Assembly (NCBI GenBank): GCA_017744315.1
Contig: JAGIBN010000004.1
Coordinates: 186,001 to 250,000 of the forward strand
From: Porphyrobacter sp.
GTDB lineage: Bacteria > Pseudomonadota > Alphaproteobacteria > Sphingomonadales > Sphingomonadaceae
Direction: 5' to 3'
DNA length: 64,000 nucleotides
The notes beneath the pieces are model-generated. The model ran no database searches and was not told where the DNA came from. It saw only the letters and a program-made list of their open reading frames with translations. Positions 10,015 through 18,801 of the stretch are shown one piece after another. The position numbers and the translations under genes were made by a program. Position 1 is the stretch's first letter. Each line of letters begins with the position of its first letter.

Positions 10015-10592
10015 AGCGGCTCGCGGTCTACTGCGGCTCGGCCTCACCGGAAGATCCTCGTTACGAGGAACTGGCGATGGACGTCGGCAAGGCGCTCGCG
10101 CAGCGTGGGATCGGCGTCGTCTATGGCGGCGGGCGGCTCGGCCTGATGGGCGCGGTTGCTGCCGGCGCACTGCTGGAGGGGGGCGAGGTCATCGGCGTGA
10201 TCCCCGACGCTCTGGTCCAGGCCGAGGTCGCCAACCGCGCCTGTACCGAGCTGCACGTCGTCTCCACCATGCACGAGCGCAAGAAGGCCTTCACCGACCT
10301 CTCCGACGGGTTCCTGACCCTGCCCGGCGGCGTCGGGACGATGGACGAGTTATGGGAGGCCGTGAGCTGGGCGCAGCTCGGCTATCACGCCAAGCCGGTC
10401 GGCCTGCTCAACGCCTATGGCTTCTATGACGGCCTGATCGAATTCTATCAGCGCATGGGCGAGAGCGGCTTCATTCGCGCCGAGCATCGCGGGATCCTGA
10501 TCCACGACACCGAACTCGATCCGCTGGTGGCGAGCATGGCGGCTTACGAGCCCCATCGGCCGATCTTCCGCATGACCGCGGAGGAGCTGTAG
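10011..10592 (+). CDS. LOG family protein (TIGR00730 type) within the crt operon
   Basis: 193-residue Rossmann-fold protein of the lonely-guy family, whose tested members are nucleoside 5'-monophosphate phosphoribohydrolases that release free base. The active-site motif PGGVGTMDE is at residues 105-113, preceded by MHERK at 87-91. It overlaps crtI by four bases and is followed four bases later by crtB, so it is co-transcribed with carotenoid genes without an evident biochemical link. A second, longer LOG-family gene lies at 55359-56270. Confidence 0.9.
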   Translation: MKRLAVYCGSASPEDPRYEELAMDVGKALAQRGIGVVYGGGRLGLMGAVAAGALLEGGEVIGVIPDALVQAEVANRACTELHVVSTMHERKKAFTDLSDGFLTLPGGVGTMDELWEAVSWAQLGYHAKPVGLLNAYGFYDGLIEFYQRMGESGFIRAEHRGILIHDTELDPLVASMAAYEPHRPIFRMTAEEL

Positions 10593-10596
10593 CGTC

Positions 10597-11679
10597 GTGG
10601 CAATCCGCAGCTTCAAGGACCGCCGCCCGCGCCTTCTCGCGCCGTCGCGCATCCTGCGCCCGCCCGTGCGGCAAGTCGGCGGCGGGCGCGAGCGGGAGGA
10701 ACTGGTCGAGGAGGCGCGCGAGTCCATCGCCAAGGGCAGCAAGAGCTTCACGCTCGCCAGCCGCCTGTTCGATCGGCCCACGCGCGAAAAGGCTTGGCTG
10801 CTCTACGCCTGGTGTCGGCGCTGCGATGACATTGCCGATGGGCAGGAGTTCGGCTGGCGCGCGGACGACGAGGAATTCGCCGAGCACCGCATCCAGGCTC
10901 TGCGTGTCTTGACGCGGCGGGCGCTCGACGGGCAGCCCACCGCGGACCCCGCTTTCGACGCCTTCGGCCAGGTCGCGCTCGAAGCCAAGCTGACCGAACA
11001 GATGGCCGAGGACGTGATCGGCGGGTTCGAGCTCGACGCCGAAGGCTGGCGCCCGCGCACCGAGGGCGACCTGATGCGCTACTGTTACCACGTGGCGGGC
11101 GCCGTCGGGGTGATGATGGTCCACGTCATGGGCGTCTCCGAGGACGACGAGGCCATGCTCGACCGGGCCTGCGATCTGGGCTTGGCATTCCAGCTCGCCA
11201 ACATCGCGCGCGACATGTCGGAGGACGATGCGGCGGGCCGCTGCTACCTGCCGGTCGAATGGCTGGTGGAGGCCGACATTCCACCCGGCGAGCACATGAA
11301 GCCGAACCATCGCGAAGAACTGGTCGCGCTGGTGGGCCGACTAGTAGATCTCGCCGAGCAGCACGAGGCCGCCGCGCGCTATGGCGCCGCGCAGCTGCCG
11401 TTCCGCCAACGCTGGGCCGTGCTGGCGGCCGCGAACATCTACCTTGCCATCGCTCGCGAGGTCCGCGCCCGGGGCATGAAGGCCTGGGACCACCGGGTGA
11501 CGATTTCCCTGCCGGCCAAACTCGGCGCTGTGCTGCGCGCCTTCTCGCAAGCCCTGGCCCGTCCGCAGGAACCTGACGAATGGCCGCGGTGGACGCGCGG
11601 CGAGATCTTGCTCGCCGTGCGCATGGAAGGTCCGATTGCGCCCATCCCGATGACCCCGTTGCCGGACGAGGATTCATGA
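10597..11679 (+). CDS. crtB: Phytoene synthase CrtB
   Basis: Condenses two geranylgeranyl diphosphates into phytoene. Both aspartate-rich Mg-binding motifs are visible: CDDIAD at residues 76-81 and ANIARDMSEDD near residue 205, with the family strings GSKSFTLASRLF and YAWCRR. The GTG start has GAGGAG about ten bases upstream. About 30 basic residues precede the usual family start, a modest N-terminal extension. The stop overlaps the next gene as ATGA. No crtE is present in the window. Confidence 0.95.
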   Translation: MAIRSFKDRRPRLLAPSRILRPPVRQVGGGREREELVEEARESIAKGSKSFTLASRLFDRPTREKAWLLYAWCRRCDDIADGQEFGWRADDEEFAEHRIQALRVLTRRALDGQPTADPAFDAFGQVALEAKLTEQMAEDVIGGFELDAEGWRPRTEGDLMRYCYHVAGAVGVMMVHVMGVSEDDEAMLDRACDLGLAFQLANIARDMSEDDAAGRCYLPVEWLVEADIPPGEHMKPNHREELVALVGRLVDLAEQHEAAARYGAAQLPFRQRWAVLAAANIYLAIAREVRARGMKAWDHRVTISLPAKLGAVLRAFSQALARPQEPDEWPRWTRGEILLAVRMEGPIAPIPMTPLPDEDS

Positions 11680-13568
11680 TTAAGTCGCTCCTGATCGCCA
11701 ACCGCGGAGAGATCGCCTGCCGGGTGATCCGCACGGCGCGAGCCATGGGGATCCGCACGGTCGCGGTCTATTCGGACGCCGACGCCAAGGCGCTGCACGT
11801 GCGGCAAGCGGACGAGGCGGTGCATATCGGCCCCTCTGCTGCGGCTGAAAGCTATCTGCGCGGCGACCGGATCATCGAAGCCGCGAAGGCCACCGGGACC
11901 GAAGCGATCCATCCGGGCTATGGCTTCCTGAGCGAGAACGCCGAATTCGCCGAGGCCGTGACGGAAGCCGGGTTGATCTGGGTCGGTCCCCATCCGCAGA
12001 GCATTCGGGCGATGGGCCTCAAAGATGCGGCCAAGAAGCTGATGCAGGATGCCGGTGTTCCGGTCACGCCCGGCTACATGGGTGAAGACCAGTCGCCCGA
12101 GCGCTTGTTGGCAGAGGCCGAGAAGATCGGCTGGCCCGTCCTGATCAAGGCCGTCGCAGGAGGTGGCGGCAAGGGCATGCGCAAGGTCGATGCGCCGGAC
12201 CAGTTCCTCGACATGCTGGAGAGCTGCCGGCGCGAGGCGAAAGCCAGCTTCGGCAACGACGAAGTGCTGCTCGAAAAGTGGATCACCTCGCCCCGTCATA
12301 TCGAGGTACAGGTGTTCGGTGACACCCACGGCAACGTCGTGCATCTGTTCGAGCGGGACTGCTCGCTCCAGCGCCGGCACCAGAAGGTGATAGAGGAAGC
12401 CCCCGCCCCCGGCATGGACCCGACCACGCGCGAGGCCATCTGCGCGGCGGCGGTGCGGGCGGCGAAGGCGGTCGACTATGTCGGCGCGGGCACGATCGAA
12501 TTCATCGCCGACGCCAGCGAGGGCCTTAACGCCGAGCGCATCTTCTTCATGGAGATGAACACCCGCCTGCAAGTCGAACACCCGGTGACCGAGGAGATCA
12601 CCGGGGTGGACCTCGTCGAATGGCAGCTGCGAGTGGCGAGCGGAGAACCGCTGCCGTTGAAGCAGAAGGAGTTGCGCATCATCGGCTGGGCGATGGAAGC
12701 GCGGTTGTACGCGGAGGATCCGGCGACCGGGTTCCTGCCGAGCACGGGGCGGCTTGAGCGCCTGCACTTCCCCTACGGCGTACGTGTCGAAACGGGTGTC
12801 GAACAGGGCGATGCCATATCCCCCTACTACGATCCGATGATCGCCAAGTTCGTTGCCTCGGCCGGAGATCGCGAAAGCGCGCGGCGCGCCCTGTCGGAAG
12901 CCTGCGGTGAAACCTCGTGCGCGCCGGTGAAGACCAACGCCTGGTTCCTCAAGCGGCTGCTCGACACCGAACAGTTCGCGATCGGCAAGGTCGAAACCGG
13001 GTTCATTGCCGAGCATGAGGAAGCGTTGACTACCCGCTCCGTCCCGTCGGATCGGGCTCTAAGCGATACGCTTGACTGGTTGTTGCGCAAGTCGGGGGAC
13101 TACAGCCCGAAGGCGACGGGCCTCACCGCCTTTCGACTGAACTCGTCTCCCCGGGCGCGGCAAGTGATGGCTGTGGACGGTCATCCCATGGAGTTCACCT
13201 ACTCACCCACACCGCCCGGCGAAGACTATCAGCACGGCTTCCGCGACATGCCGGACTCCGACGCGCAACTCCTGAGCGTGAACGGAGACAGCTTCGTCAT
13301 CGACTGGCCGCGAACCGAGGGAAACTCAGGGGCCTCGACCGCCGACGGTGCGATCCTTGCGCCGATGCCCGGCAAAGTGATCGCGGTCGATGTGGCCGAA
13401 GGTGAGGCGGTCAGCAAAGGTCAGCGGCTGCTGGTGCTCGAAGCCATGAAGATGGAGCACGCCCTCACCGCGCCATTCGATGGGACGCTGGCCGAACTGA
13501 AGGTGGCGGAAGGCCAGCAGGTGCAGGTCGAAGCGTTGCTGGCTCGGGTGGAGAAGGATGGAGCCTAA
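11676..13568 (+). CDS. Acyl-CoA carboxylase biotin-carrying alpha subunit (MccA-like)
   Basis: 630-residue protein with a biotin carboxylase module (residues 1-~445; LIANRGEIACRVIRTAR, the ATP-grasp AVAGGGGKGMRK, MEMNTRLQVEHPVTE), a middle linker domain, and a C-terminal biotinyl domain with EAMKMEH, the biotinylated Lys being at about residue 592. The layout fits methylcrotonyl-CoA or geranyl/propionyl-CoA carboxylase alpha subunits. The partner carboxyltransferase subunit and leucine-degradation genes are not adjacent; instead it is the last gene of the crt run, overlapping crtB by ATGA. Substrate cannot be fixed from sequence. Confidence 0.88.
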   Translation: MIKSLLIANRGEIACRVIRTARAMGIRTVAVYSDADAKALHVRQADEAVHIGPSAAAESYLRGDRIIEAAKATGTEAIHPGYGFLSENAEFAEAVTEAGLIWVGPHPQSIRAMGLKDAAKKLMQDAGVPVTPGYMGEDQSPERLLAEAEKIGWPVLIKAVAGGGGKGMRKVDAPDQFLDMLESCRREAKASFGNDEVLLEKWITSPRHIEVQVFGDTHGNVVHLFERDCSLQRRHQKVIEEAPAPGMDPTTREAICAAAVRAAKAVDYVGAGTIEFIADASEGLNAERIFFMEMNTRLQVEHPVTEEITGVDLVEWQLRVASGEPLPLKQKELRIIGWAMEARLYAEDPATGFLPSTGRLERLHFPYGVRVETGVEQGDAISPYYDPMIAKFVASAGDRESARRALSEACGETSCAPVKTNAWFLKRLLDTEQFAIGKVETGFIAEHEEALTTRSVPSDRALSDTLDWLLRKSGDYSPKATGLTAFRLNSSPRARQVMAVDGHPMEFTYSPTPPGEDYQHGFRDMPDSDAQLLSVNGDSFVIDWPRTEGNSGASTADGAILAPMPGKVIAVDVAEGEAVSKGQRLLVLEAMKMEHALTAPFDGTLAELKVAEGQQVQVEALLARVEKDGA

Positions 13569-13592
13569 ATCCTCCCCGTGCCGGGGAGGATT
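13568..13592. terminator. Hairpin after the crt operon, resembling a single repeat end
   Basis: A perfect 11-bp stem with loop TGC begins at the last base of the carboxylase stop codon. Its arm AATCCTCCCCG matches the outer end of the paired repeats elsewhere in the window. There is no T-tract, so it may be a repeat relic that also stabilises or ends the transcript. Confidence 0.6.
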
Positions 13593-13648
13593 GCAGGACC
13601 GCTCTGCCTGAGGCACTCTCTCCCAAACAGGTCTTCGGGGGGATACCA

Positions 13649-15274
13649 ATGGCCACGACAGCAGCCGCAGCAGACGCGCCTTTGGGTGATTCACAGTTCA
13701 AGGTGATTGCCGCGAGCTCGCTCGGCACGGTGTTCGAGTGGTACGACTTCTACCTCTACGGCCTGCTCGCCACGATCATCACCGCGCAGTTCTTCTCCGG
13801 CGTCAACGAGACCACCGGCTTCATCCTTGCCCTCGCCGCCTTTGCCGCGGGGTTTGCGGTGCGGCCGTTCGGAGCGCTGGTGTTCGGACGGATCGGCGAT
13901 CTCGTCGGGCGCAAGAACACCTTCCTCGTGACCATGGGCCTGATGGGCGTCTCCACTTTCGCGGTCGGGCTGCTGCCTTCCTACGCTTCGATCGGTGTGG
14001 CCGCGCCGCTCATGCTGGTCGGGCTGCGACTGGTTCAGGGGCTGGCGCTCGGCGGCGAATACGGCGGCGCCGCCACCTATGTCGCCGAACATGCGCCCGA
14101 AGGGAAGCGCGGGTTCTACACCAGCTTCATCCAGACGACCGCCACGCTCGGACTGTTCGCGGCGCTATTGGTGGTGATTGGCTTGCGGACCTGGATGGGC
14201 GAAGCGGCCTTTGCCGAGTGGGGCTGGCGCCTGCCGTTCCTGCTGTCGGCGGTCCTGCTGGGCGTCTCGCTGTGGATCCGGCTGCAGTTGCAGGAAAGCC
14301 CGGTGTTCCAGAAGATGAAGGAGGAAGGCACCACCTCCAAGGCGCCGCTGACCGAAGCCTTCGCCAAGTGGCGCAACCTGCGGCTGGTGCTGATCGCGCT
14401 GCTCGGTGCCGTCGCCGGGCAGGCGGTGGTCTGGTACACCGGCCAGTTCTATGCGCTGTTCTATCTCGAGCGGATCCTCAAGGTGGAGGGCGGCACGGCC
14501 AACGTGCTCATCGCCATCGCGCTCGCCATCGGCACGCCGTTCTTCATCTTGTTCGGCTGGCTGTCCGACAGGATCGGCCGCAAGCCCATCATCCTCTCCG
14601 GCTGTGCGCTCGCCGCGATCCTCTACTTTCCGCTATTCGGCGCCCTGACCGAGGCGGCAAACCCTGCCCTCGCCCACGCCCAGGCGCGCGCGCCGGTGTC
14701 GGTCGTGGCCGATCCAGCGACCTGCTCGGTGCAGTTCGACCCGATCGGCAAGCGCACTTTCGACCGCACCGGCTGCGACATCGCCAAGTCGGCGCTGGCC
14801 AAGGCCGGCATTCCCTACATCAACGAGGAAACCCCGGGCGATCCGGTGGTCATGATCGGTGACGTGCAGGTCGACATCCACGACAAGGCTTCCTTCGAGG
14901 CGGCCCTGATGCCGGCGCTTGAGGCGGCAGGTTATCCGCTCAAGGGCGATCCGGCGCAGATCAATACGGTGGCCGTCATCGCGATCCTCACCGTCCTCGT
15001 GCTGCTGGTGACCATGGTCTACGGTCCGATCGCCGCATTGCTGGTGGAGCTGTTCCCCAGCCGCATCCGCTACACCGCGATGAGCCTGCCCTACCACATC
15101 GGCAACGGCTGGTTCGGCGGCTTCCTGCCGACAATCGCCTTCGCGATGGTGGCGTCCTCGGGCGATATCTACGCTGGTCTATGGTACCCGATCGGCGTGG
15201 CGGCGCTCACCGTGGTGATCGGGCTATTATTCTTGCCCGAGACCTTCAAGCGAACCATCGACCACGAACATTGA
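13649..15274 (+). CDS. MHS-family MFS transporter (metabolite:H+ symporter)
   Basis: 541-residue, 12-helix major facilitator of the ProP/ShiA/KgtP branch. Signatures are FEWYDFYLYG in helix 1, GRIGDLVGRKNT between helices 2 and 3, GEYGGAATYVAEHAP in helix 4, and a second SDRIGRKP. A soluble insertion of about 105 residues (roughly 332-437) with two cysteines interrupts the second half; I read it as extracytoplasmic. The start has GGGGGG seven bases upstream. The substrate could be an organic acid or osmolyte; nothing nearby decides. Confidence 0.88.
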   Translation: MATTAAAADAPLGDSQFKVIAASSLGTVFEWYDFYLYGLLATIITAQFFSGVNETTGFILALAAFAAGFAVRPFGALVFGRIGDLVGRKNTFLVTMGLMGVSTFAVGLLPSYASIGVAAPLMLVGLRLVQGLALGGEYGGAATYVAEHAPEGKRGFYTSFIQTTATLGLFAALLVVIGLRTWMGEAAFAEWGWRLPFLLSAVLLGVSLWIRLQLQESPVFQKMKEEGTTSKAPLTEAFAKWRNLRLVLIALLGAVAGQAVVWYTGQFYALFYLERILKVEGGTANVLIAIALAIGTPFFILFGWLSDRIGRKPIILSGCALAAILYFPLFGALTEAANPALAHAQARAPVSVVADPATCSVQFDPIGKRTFDRTGCDIAKSALAKAGIPYINEETPGDPVVMIGDVQVDIHDKASFEAALMPALEAAGYPLKGDPAQINTVAVIAILTVLVLLVTMVYGPIAALLVELFPSRIRYTAMSLPYHIGNGWFGGFLPTIAFAMVASSGDIYAGLWYPIGVAALTVVIGLLFLPETFKRTIDHEH

Positions 15275-15278
15275 GGCT

Positions 15279-16526
15279 TCAGGCCATGACCTTCGCGGGC
15301 GGATTGAGGCGACGGAACAGCCGGCCTCTCTCGCTGTAGGACACCAGCAGCAGCGCGCTGACGCTGCAAATGAGCAGCGCGTGGGCGAAGGGCTGGGCCG
15401 TGCCGTCGTAAGCCTGGCCGATGATCAGCCCGACCACCGCCGCGCCGAACATGCGGAAGAAGGTCTGGATGCTGCTCGCCGCGCCGGCAATGGTGGCGAA
15501 AGGCTGCATGGCGATCGAGCCGAAGTTGGCGCCGAGAAAGCCGAGCAGGCCGAGGTTTGTCGCCATCAGCGGCAGGAACCAGGCGATGCTGTCCGGCCGA
15601 TAGTGCGAAGCCCAGACCTGCACCATGCTCACCACGATGAACACGAGCACGCCGGTATGCGACACTCGCCGTGCGCCGAAGCGTTCGACGATACGCGAGT
15701 TGACGAGGTTCGAGACCACCATCATCGCCGCCGTCGCGCCGAACACGATCGGGAACATGTCACCCATGCCGAAGTGCTCACCGATCAGTTGCTGGGCGCT
15801 GTTGACGTAGCCAAACACCGCACCGATCAGCAGCATCGTGCCGAGCACGTAGCCGATCGAGGCGCGGTTGATCAGCGCAATGCGCATGTTCTTGGCGATC
15901 ACCGGAACGTCGATCTGTTGACGGTGCGCCGGGTCGAGCGTCTCGGGAAGCCGCATCCACACCCAGACACCGGCGAGCACTGCGACTAGCGACAGCAGCA
16001 CGAAGATCCACCGCCAGCCGGCAAACAGCAGCACAGCTTGCCCCAGGCTCGGCGCGATTACCGGCACCGCAATGAACACCGCGCTGACCAAACTCATCAG
16101 GCGCGCCATACGGTCGCCTTCGTACTGGTCGCGGATAATCGCGGTCGGCACGACCATCAGACCGGCGGTCAACATGCCCTGCATCCCGCGCAGGGCCAGC
16201 AGGACGTAGAAGTCCTGCACCAGCGCGATCAGCAGCGAGAACACGGTGTAGGCCGCGAGCGAGAACAGCAGCAGCGGCCGGCGCCCGAAACGGTCGGCGA
16301 AAGCGCCCGGAACCAGGCAGCCGATACCGTTGGCGAGCAAGTACACCGCAATCACCAGCTGTCGCTGATTGCCGCCCGCTGCGCCAAGCTCACGCGCCAT
16401 GTCGTCGAGCGCCGGCAGCATGCCGTCGATCGTCAGAGCGTTGAGGCTCATCAGCAGAGCGACCATTACCACCAGTTCCTTGCGGCCAATGGTCTTCTTG
16501 TCGTGCGGGACTCCGGTTATCGTCAT
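15279..16526 (-). CDS. MFS drug-efflux transporter (Bcr/CflA-like)
   Basis: 415 residues with 12 predicted helices. The N-terminal part carries PALDDMARELG and the motif ADRFGRRPLLL, followed by RGMQGMLTAGLMVVPTAIIRD, typical of the Bcr/CflA subfamily of drug:H+ antiporters. It converges closely on the MHS transporter (four bases between stops) and is divergent from dinB with a short shared promoter region. Substrate unknown. Confidence 0.85.
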   Translation of the reverse strand: MTITGVPHDKKTIGRKELVVMVALLMSLNALTIDGMLPALDDMARELGAAGGNQRQLVIAVYLLANGIGCLVPGAFADRFGRRPLLLFSLAAYTVFSLLIALVQDFYVLLALRGMQGMLTAGLMVVPTAIIRDQYEGDRMARLMSLVSAVFIAVPVIAPSLGQAVLLFAGWRWIFVLLSLVAVLAGVWVWMRLPETLDPAHRQQIDVPVIAKNMRIALINRASIGYVLGTMLLIGAVFGYVNSAQQLIGEHFGMGDMFPIVFGATAAMMVVSNLVNSRIVERFGARRVSHTGVLVFIVVSMVQVWASHYRPDSIAWFLPLMATNLGLLGFLGANFGSIAMQPFATIAGAASSIQTFFRMFGAAVVGLIIGQAYDGTAQPFAHALLICSVSALLLVSYSERGRLFRRLNPPAKVMA

Positions 16527-16579
16527 GCGGGCGCCCGTAGACCCATGTTGCGGTGCAACACAACGGTTAGATTGCTTTG

Positions 16580-17710
16580 ATGACCAGTACCGCTCCTTCT
16601 CCGGCCACTGACGACGACGAGGCGGCGCTTGGTCTGCGCAAGATCATCCACGTCGACATGGACGCGTTTTTCGCCAGCGTGGAGCAGCGCGACAATCCGG
16701 ATCTGCGCGGTAAACCCGTGGCGGTCGGGGGTTCCAGCGGCCGTGGGGTGGTCGCCGCGGCGAGCTATGAAGCTAGGAAGTTCGGCGTGCGCTCCGCCAT
16801 GCCGTCGGTGACGGCCAAGCGGCTCTGCCCGGACCTGATCTTCTGCAAGGCGCGCTTCGATGCCTATGCCGAGGTCTCGCAACAAATCCGCGCGATCTTC
16901 CTCGACTTCACCCCGCACGTGGAGCCGCTGAGCCTCGACGAAGCCTATCTCGACGTGACCGAGGACTTGCGCGGCATCGGCTCCGCCACGCGTATCGCCG
17001 AATTGATCCGCCAGCGCATCCGCGAGGAGACCCGGCTCACCGCCAGCGCAGGGGTGTCCTACAACAAGTTCCTCGCCAAGCTCGCCAGCGACCAGAACAA
17101 GCCTGACGGCCTGTGCGTGATCCGTCCGGGCCAGGGCGCGGCGTTCGTGCAAGGCCTGCAGGTACGGCGGTTCCACGGCATCGGTCCCCGCGGGGCAGAG
17201 AAGATGGCAAAGCTCGGGATCGAGACTGGTGCCGACCTCGCGGCCAAGGACATCGCCTGGCTGCGCGGTCACTTCGGCAGCTTCGCCGACTACCTCTACC
17301 GTGCTGCGCGCGGGATCGATCTGCGCCCCGTTCGCGCCAACCGCATTCGCAAGTCGATCGGCGGCGAGCGCACCTTCTTCGAGGACATCTCCAGCGGCCA
17401 GGCGCTGCGCGAGGCGCTCGACAACATCGTCGACATCGTCTGGGAACGGATCGCCGAGAAGGACGCGCGCGGCCGCACGGTGACGTTGAAGATGAAGTAC
17501 ACCGACTTCCAGCTTTCGACCCGCGCCCGCTCGCTACCGCATGCGGTCAAGGACAAGGCCGAGTTCGCCAAGGTCGCCCACACGCTGCTGGACGACCAGT
17601 TGCCCTTGCCGCTGCCGATCCGGCTGATGGGTCTAACGCTGAGTTCGCTCGAGCGCGATGCCGGCGCCGAAGAACGGCCGCGCGATGATGCGCAGCTCTC
17701 GCTGCTATGA
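16580..17710 (+). CDS. dinB: DNA polymerase IV
   Basis: Y-family translesion polymerase. The catalytic carboxylates are in IHVDMDAFFASVEQRDNP near residue 25 and in PLSLDEAYLDV near residue 115; SYEARKFGVRSAMP and KFLAKLASDQNKPDG are also conserved. The 376-residue length is normal. The C-terminus ends PRDDAQLSLL, resembling a beta-clamp-binding motif (QLSLL). The start is ATG at 16580; an adjacent TTG is less likely. No SOS box is apparent in the 53-base divergent gap. It overlaps the convergent Nudix gene by six bases. Confidence 0.95.
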   Translation: MTSTAPSPATDDDEAALGLRKIIHVDMDAFFASVEQRDNPDLRGKPVAVGGSSGRGVVAAASYEARKFGVRSAMPSVTAKRLCPDLIFCKARFDAYAEVSQQIRAIFLDFTPHVEPLSLDEAYLDVTEDLRGIGSATRIAELIRQRIREETRLTASAGVSYNKFLAKLASDQNKPDGLCVIRPGQGAAFVQGLQVRRFHGIGPRGAEKMAKLGIETGADLAAKDIAWLRGHFGSFADYLYRAARGIDLRPVRANRIRKSIGGERTFFEDISSGQALREALDNIVDIVWERIAEKDARGRTVTLKMKYTDFQLSTRARSLPHAVKDKAEFAKVAHTLLDDQLPLPLPIRLMGLTLSSLERDAGAEERPRDDAQLSLL

Positions 17711-18193
17711 CTTGAGAGCGCCGTTTGCGAGCGCGGCGACCGCCAATTCGACCTGGCCGGCAACGAGCGGCGCACAATCCGCTGGCAGATACGCGGGTTC
17801 GAACAGGCCGATTTTGACAATCTCGCGCATGTCCGGGCGAGGGTCGCCGTTCAACCGCGCCGCGAACAAGTGCACCGTGTCGCGCGACCCGGAAATCTCG
17901 CGCTCACGCGCCTCCAGCAAGGTGAGGTTCGACAGTTCGCACGACAGTTCCTCGCGAAACTCGCGGGCGGCCGCCCGTGCCGGATCCTCGCTCTCGCCCA
18001 TGCCTCCGCCGGGAGCCGTCCAGACCTTCAGGCCATAAGAGTGGCGAACCAGCAGCACTCTCCCCTGCTCGTCGAACGCCAGGACGACGACGCTGGTGCG
18101 GTGCGGGCGGCTAATGAGCCACAAGCGCTTCCGTATGCGGTCGGCAATGCGATAGAGCTGCCGGTGCAAGGGCGCCGGGATCAGGTGAAGCAT
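17705..18193 (-). CDS. Nudix hydrolase
   Basis: 162-residue protein with a complete Nudix box starting GGGMGESEDPARAAAREFRE and continuing EL, in the middle of the chain, so it should hydrolyse a nucleoside diphosphate linked to another group. The N-terminal ~30 residues are basic and amphipathic (LHRQLYRIADRIRKRLW). Its start lies within the end of the upstream pgl gene (13-base overlap), indicating a pgl-nudix transcript. Substrate cannot be predicted. Confidence 0.9.
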   Translation of the reverse strand: MLHLIPAPLHRQLYRIADRIRKRLWLISRPHRTSVVVLAFDEQGRVLLVRHSYGLKVWTAPGGGMGESEDPARAAAREFREELSCELSNLTLLEAREREISGSRDTVHLFAARLNGDPRPDMREIVKIGLFEPAYLPADCAPLVAGQVELAVAALANGALKS

Positions 18194-18801
18194 GTCACTT
18201 TCTGCCTGGCCTCCCTCAACAGCCGCGCAACCGGCAGGTCGTGCTCGCCTTCTGCCGCAGCTTCAAACACAGCGCGTTTGTCGGCCCCGCGGATGACGAA
18301 CAGCAACTCTCCACTGTCAAGCAACGCCGGGATCGTCAGAGTGATCCTGTCGAACGGAGCTTCCGGCGGTAGCGGATCGGGTGTCAGCCGGCGGATGCGC
18401 TGGGGATCGTCGACACGCGGATCGGTGTTGGGAAAGAGCGAGGCAATATGCCCGTCCCCGCCCATTCCCAGCCACGCGAGGGCGAAGTGCGGCACTTCTT
18501 CCATCGTGGTGAGCGTAACGACTTCCGCCCCGGTAGGCTCCAGCAACTGGCGGATCTTGCCCGTGTTGCTCGCCGGATGATCCTCCGGCACCAGCCGGTC
18601 ATCGCCCGGCCAGACAGTGATCCGCTCCCAGTCGAGCGGCGCCTTCGCCAATGCGGTGAGGATCGGGAACGGCGTCGAGCCGCCCGGCACGGTTATCGCC
18701 ACCGGTGCGGCGGATTCAGCAAGGGCAGCTTCGAGCCGCCCCCGCAGCCAGCCGGCGATGTCTTCGTCGGACGCGTTCTCGATGATCTCGATGTCGGTCA
18801 T
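18181..18801 (-). CDS. pgl: 6-phosphogluconolactonase
   Basis: Second enzyme of the pentose phosphate and Entner-Doudoroff routes, hydrolysing 6-phosphogluconolactone. The 206-residue protein shows the DevB-type pattern: TVPGGSTPFPILTAL, WPGDDRLVPEDHPASN and LGMGGDGHIASLFP carrying the catalytic region, then PFDRITLTIPALL. It ends just before the next membrane protein and overlaps the Nudix gene by 13 bases. Other Entner-Doudoroff genes are not present in the window. Confidence 0.92.
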   Translation of the reverse strand: MTDIEIIENASDEDIAGWLRGRLEAALAESAAPVAITVPGGSTPFPILTALAKAPLDWERITVWPGDDRLVPEDHPASNTGKIRQLLEPTGAEVVTLTTMEEVPHFALAWLGMGGDGHIASLFPNTDPRVDDPQRIRRLTPDPLPPEAPFDRITLTIPALLDSGELLFVIRGADKRAVFEAAAEGEHDLPVARLLREARQKVTCFT

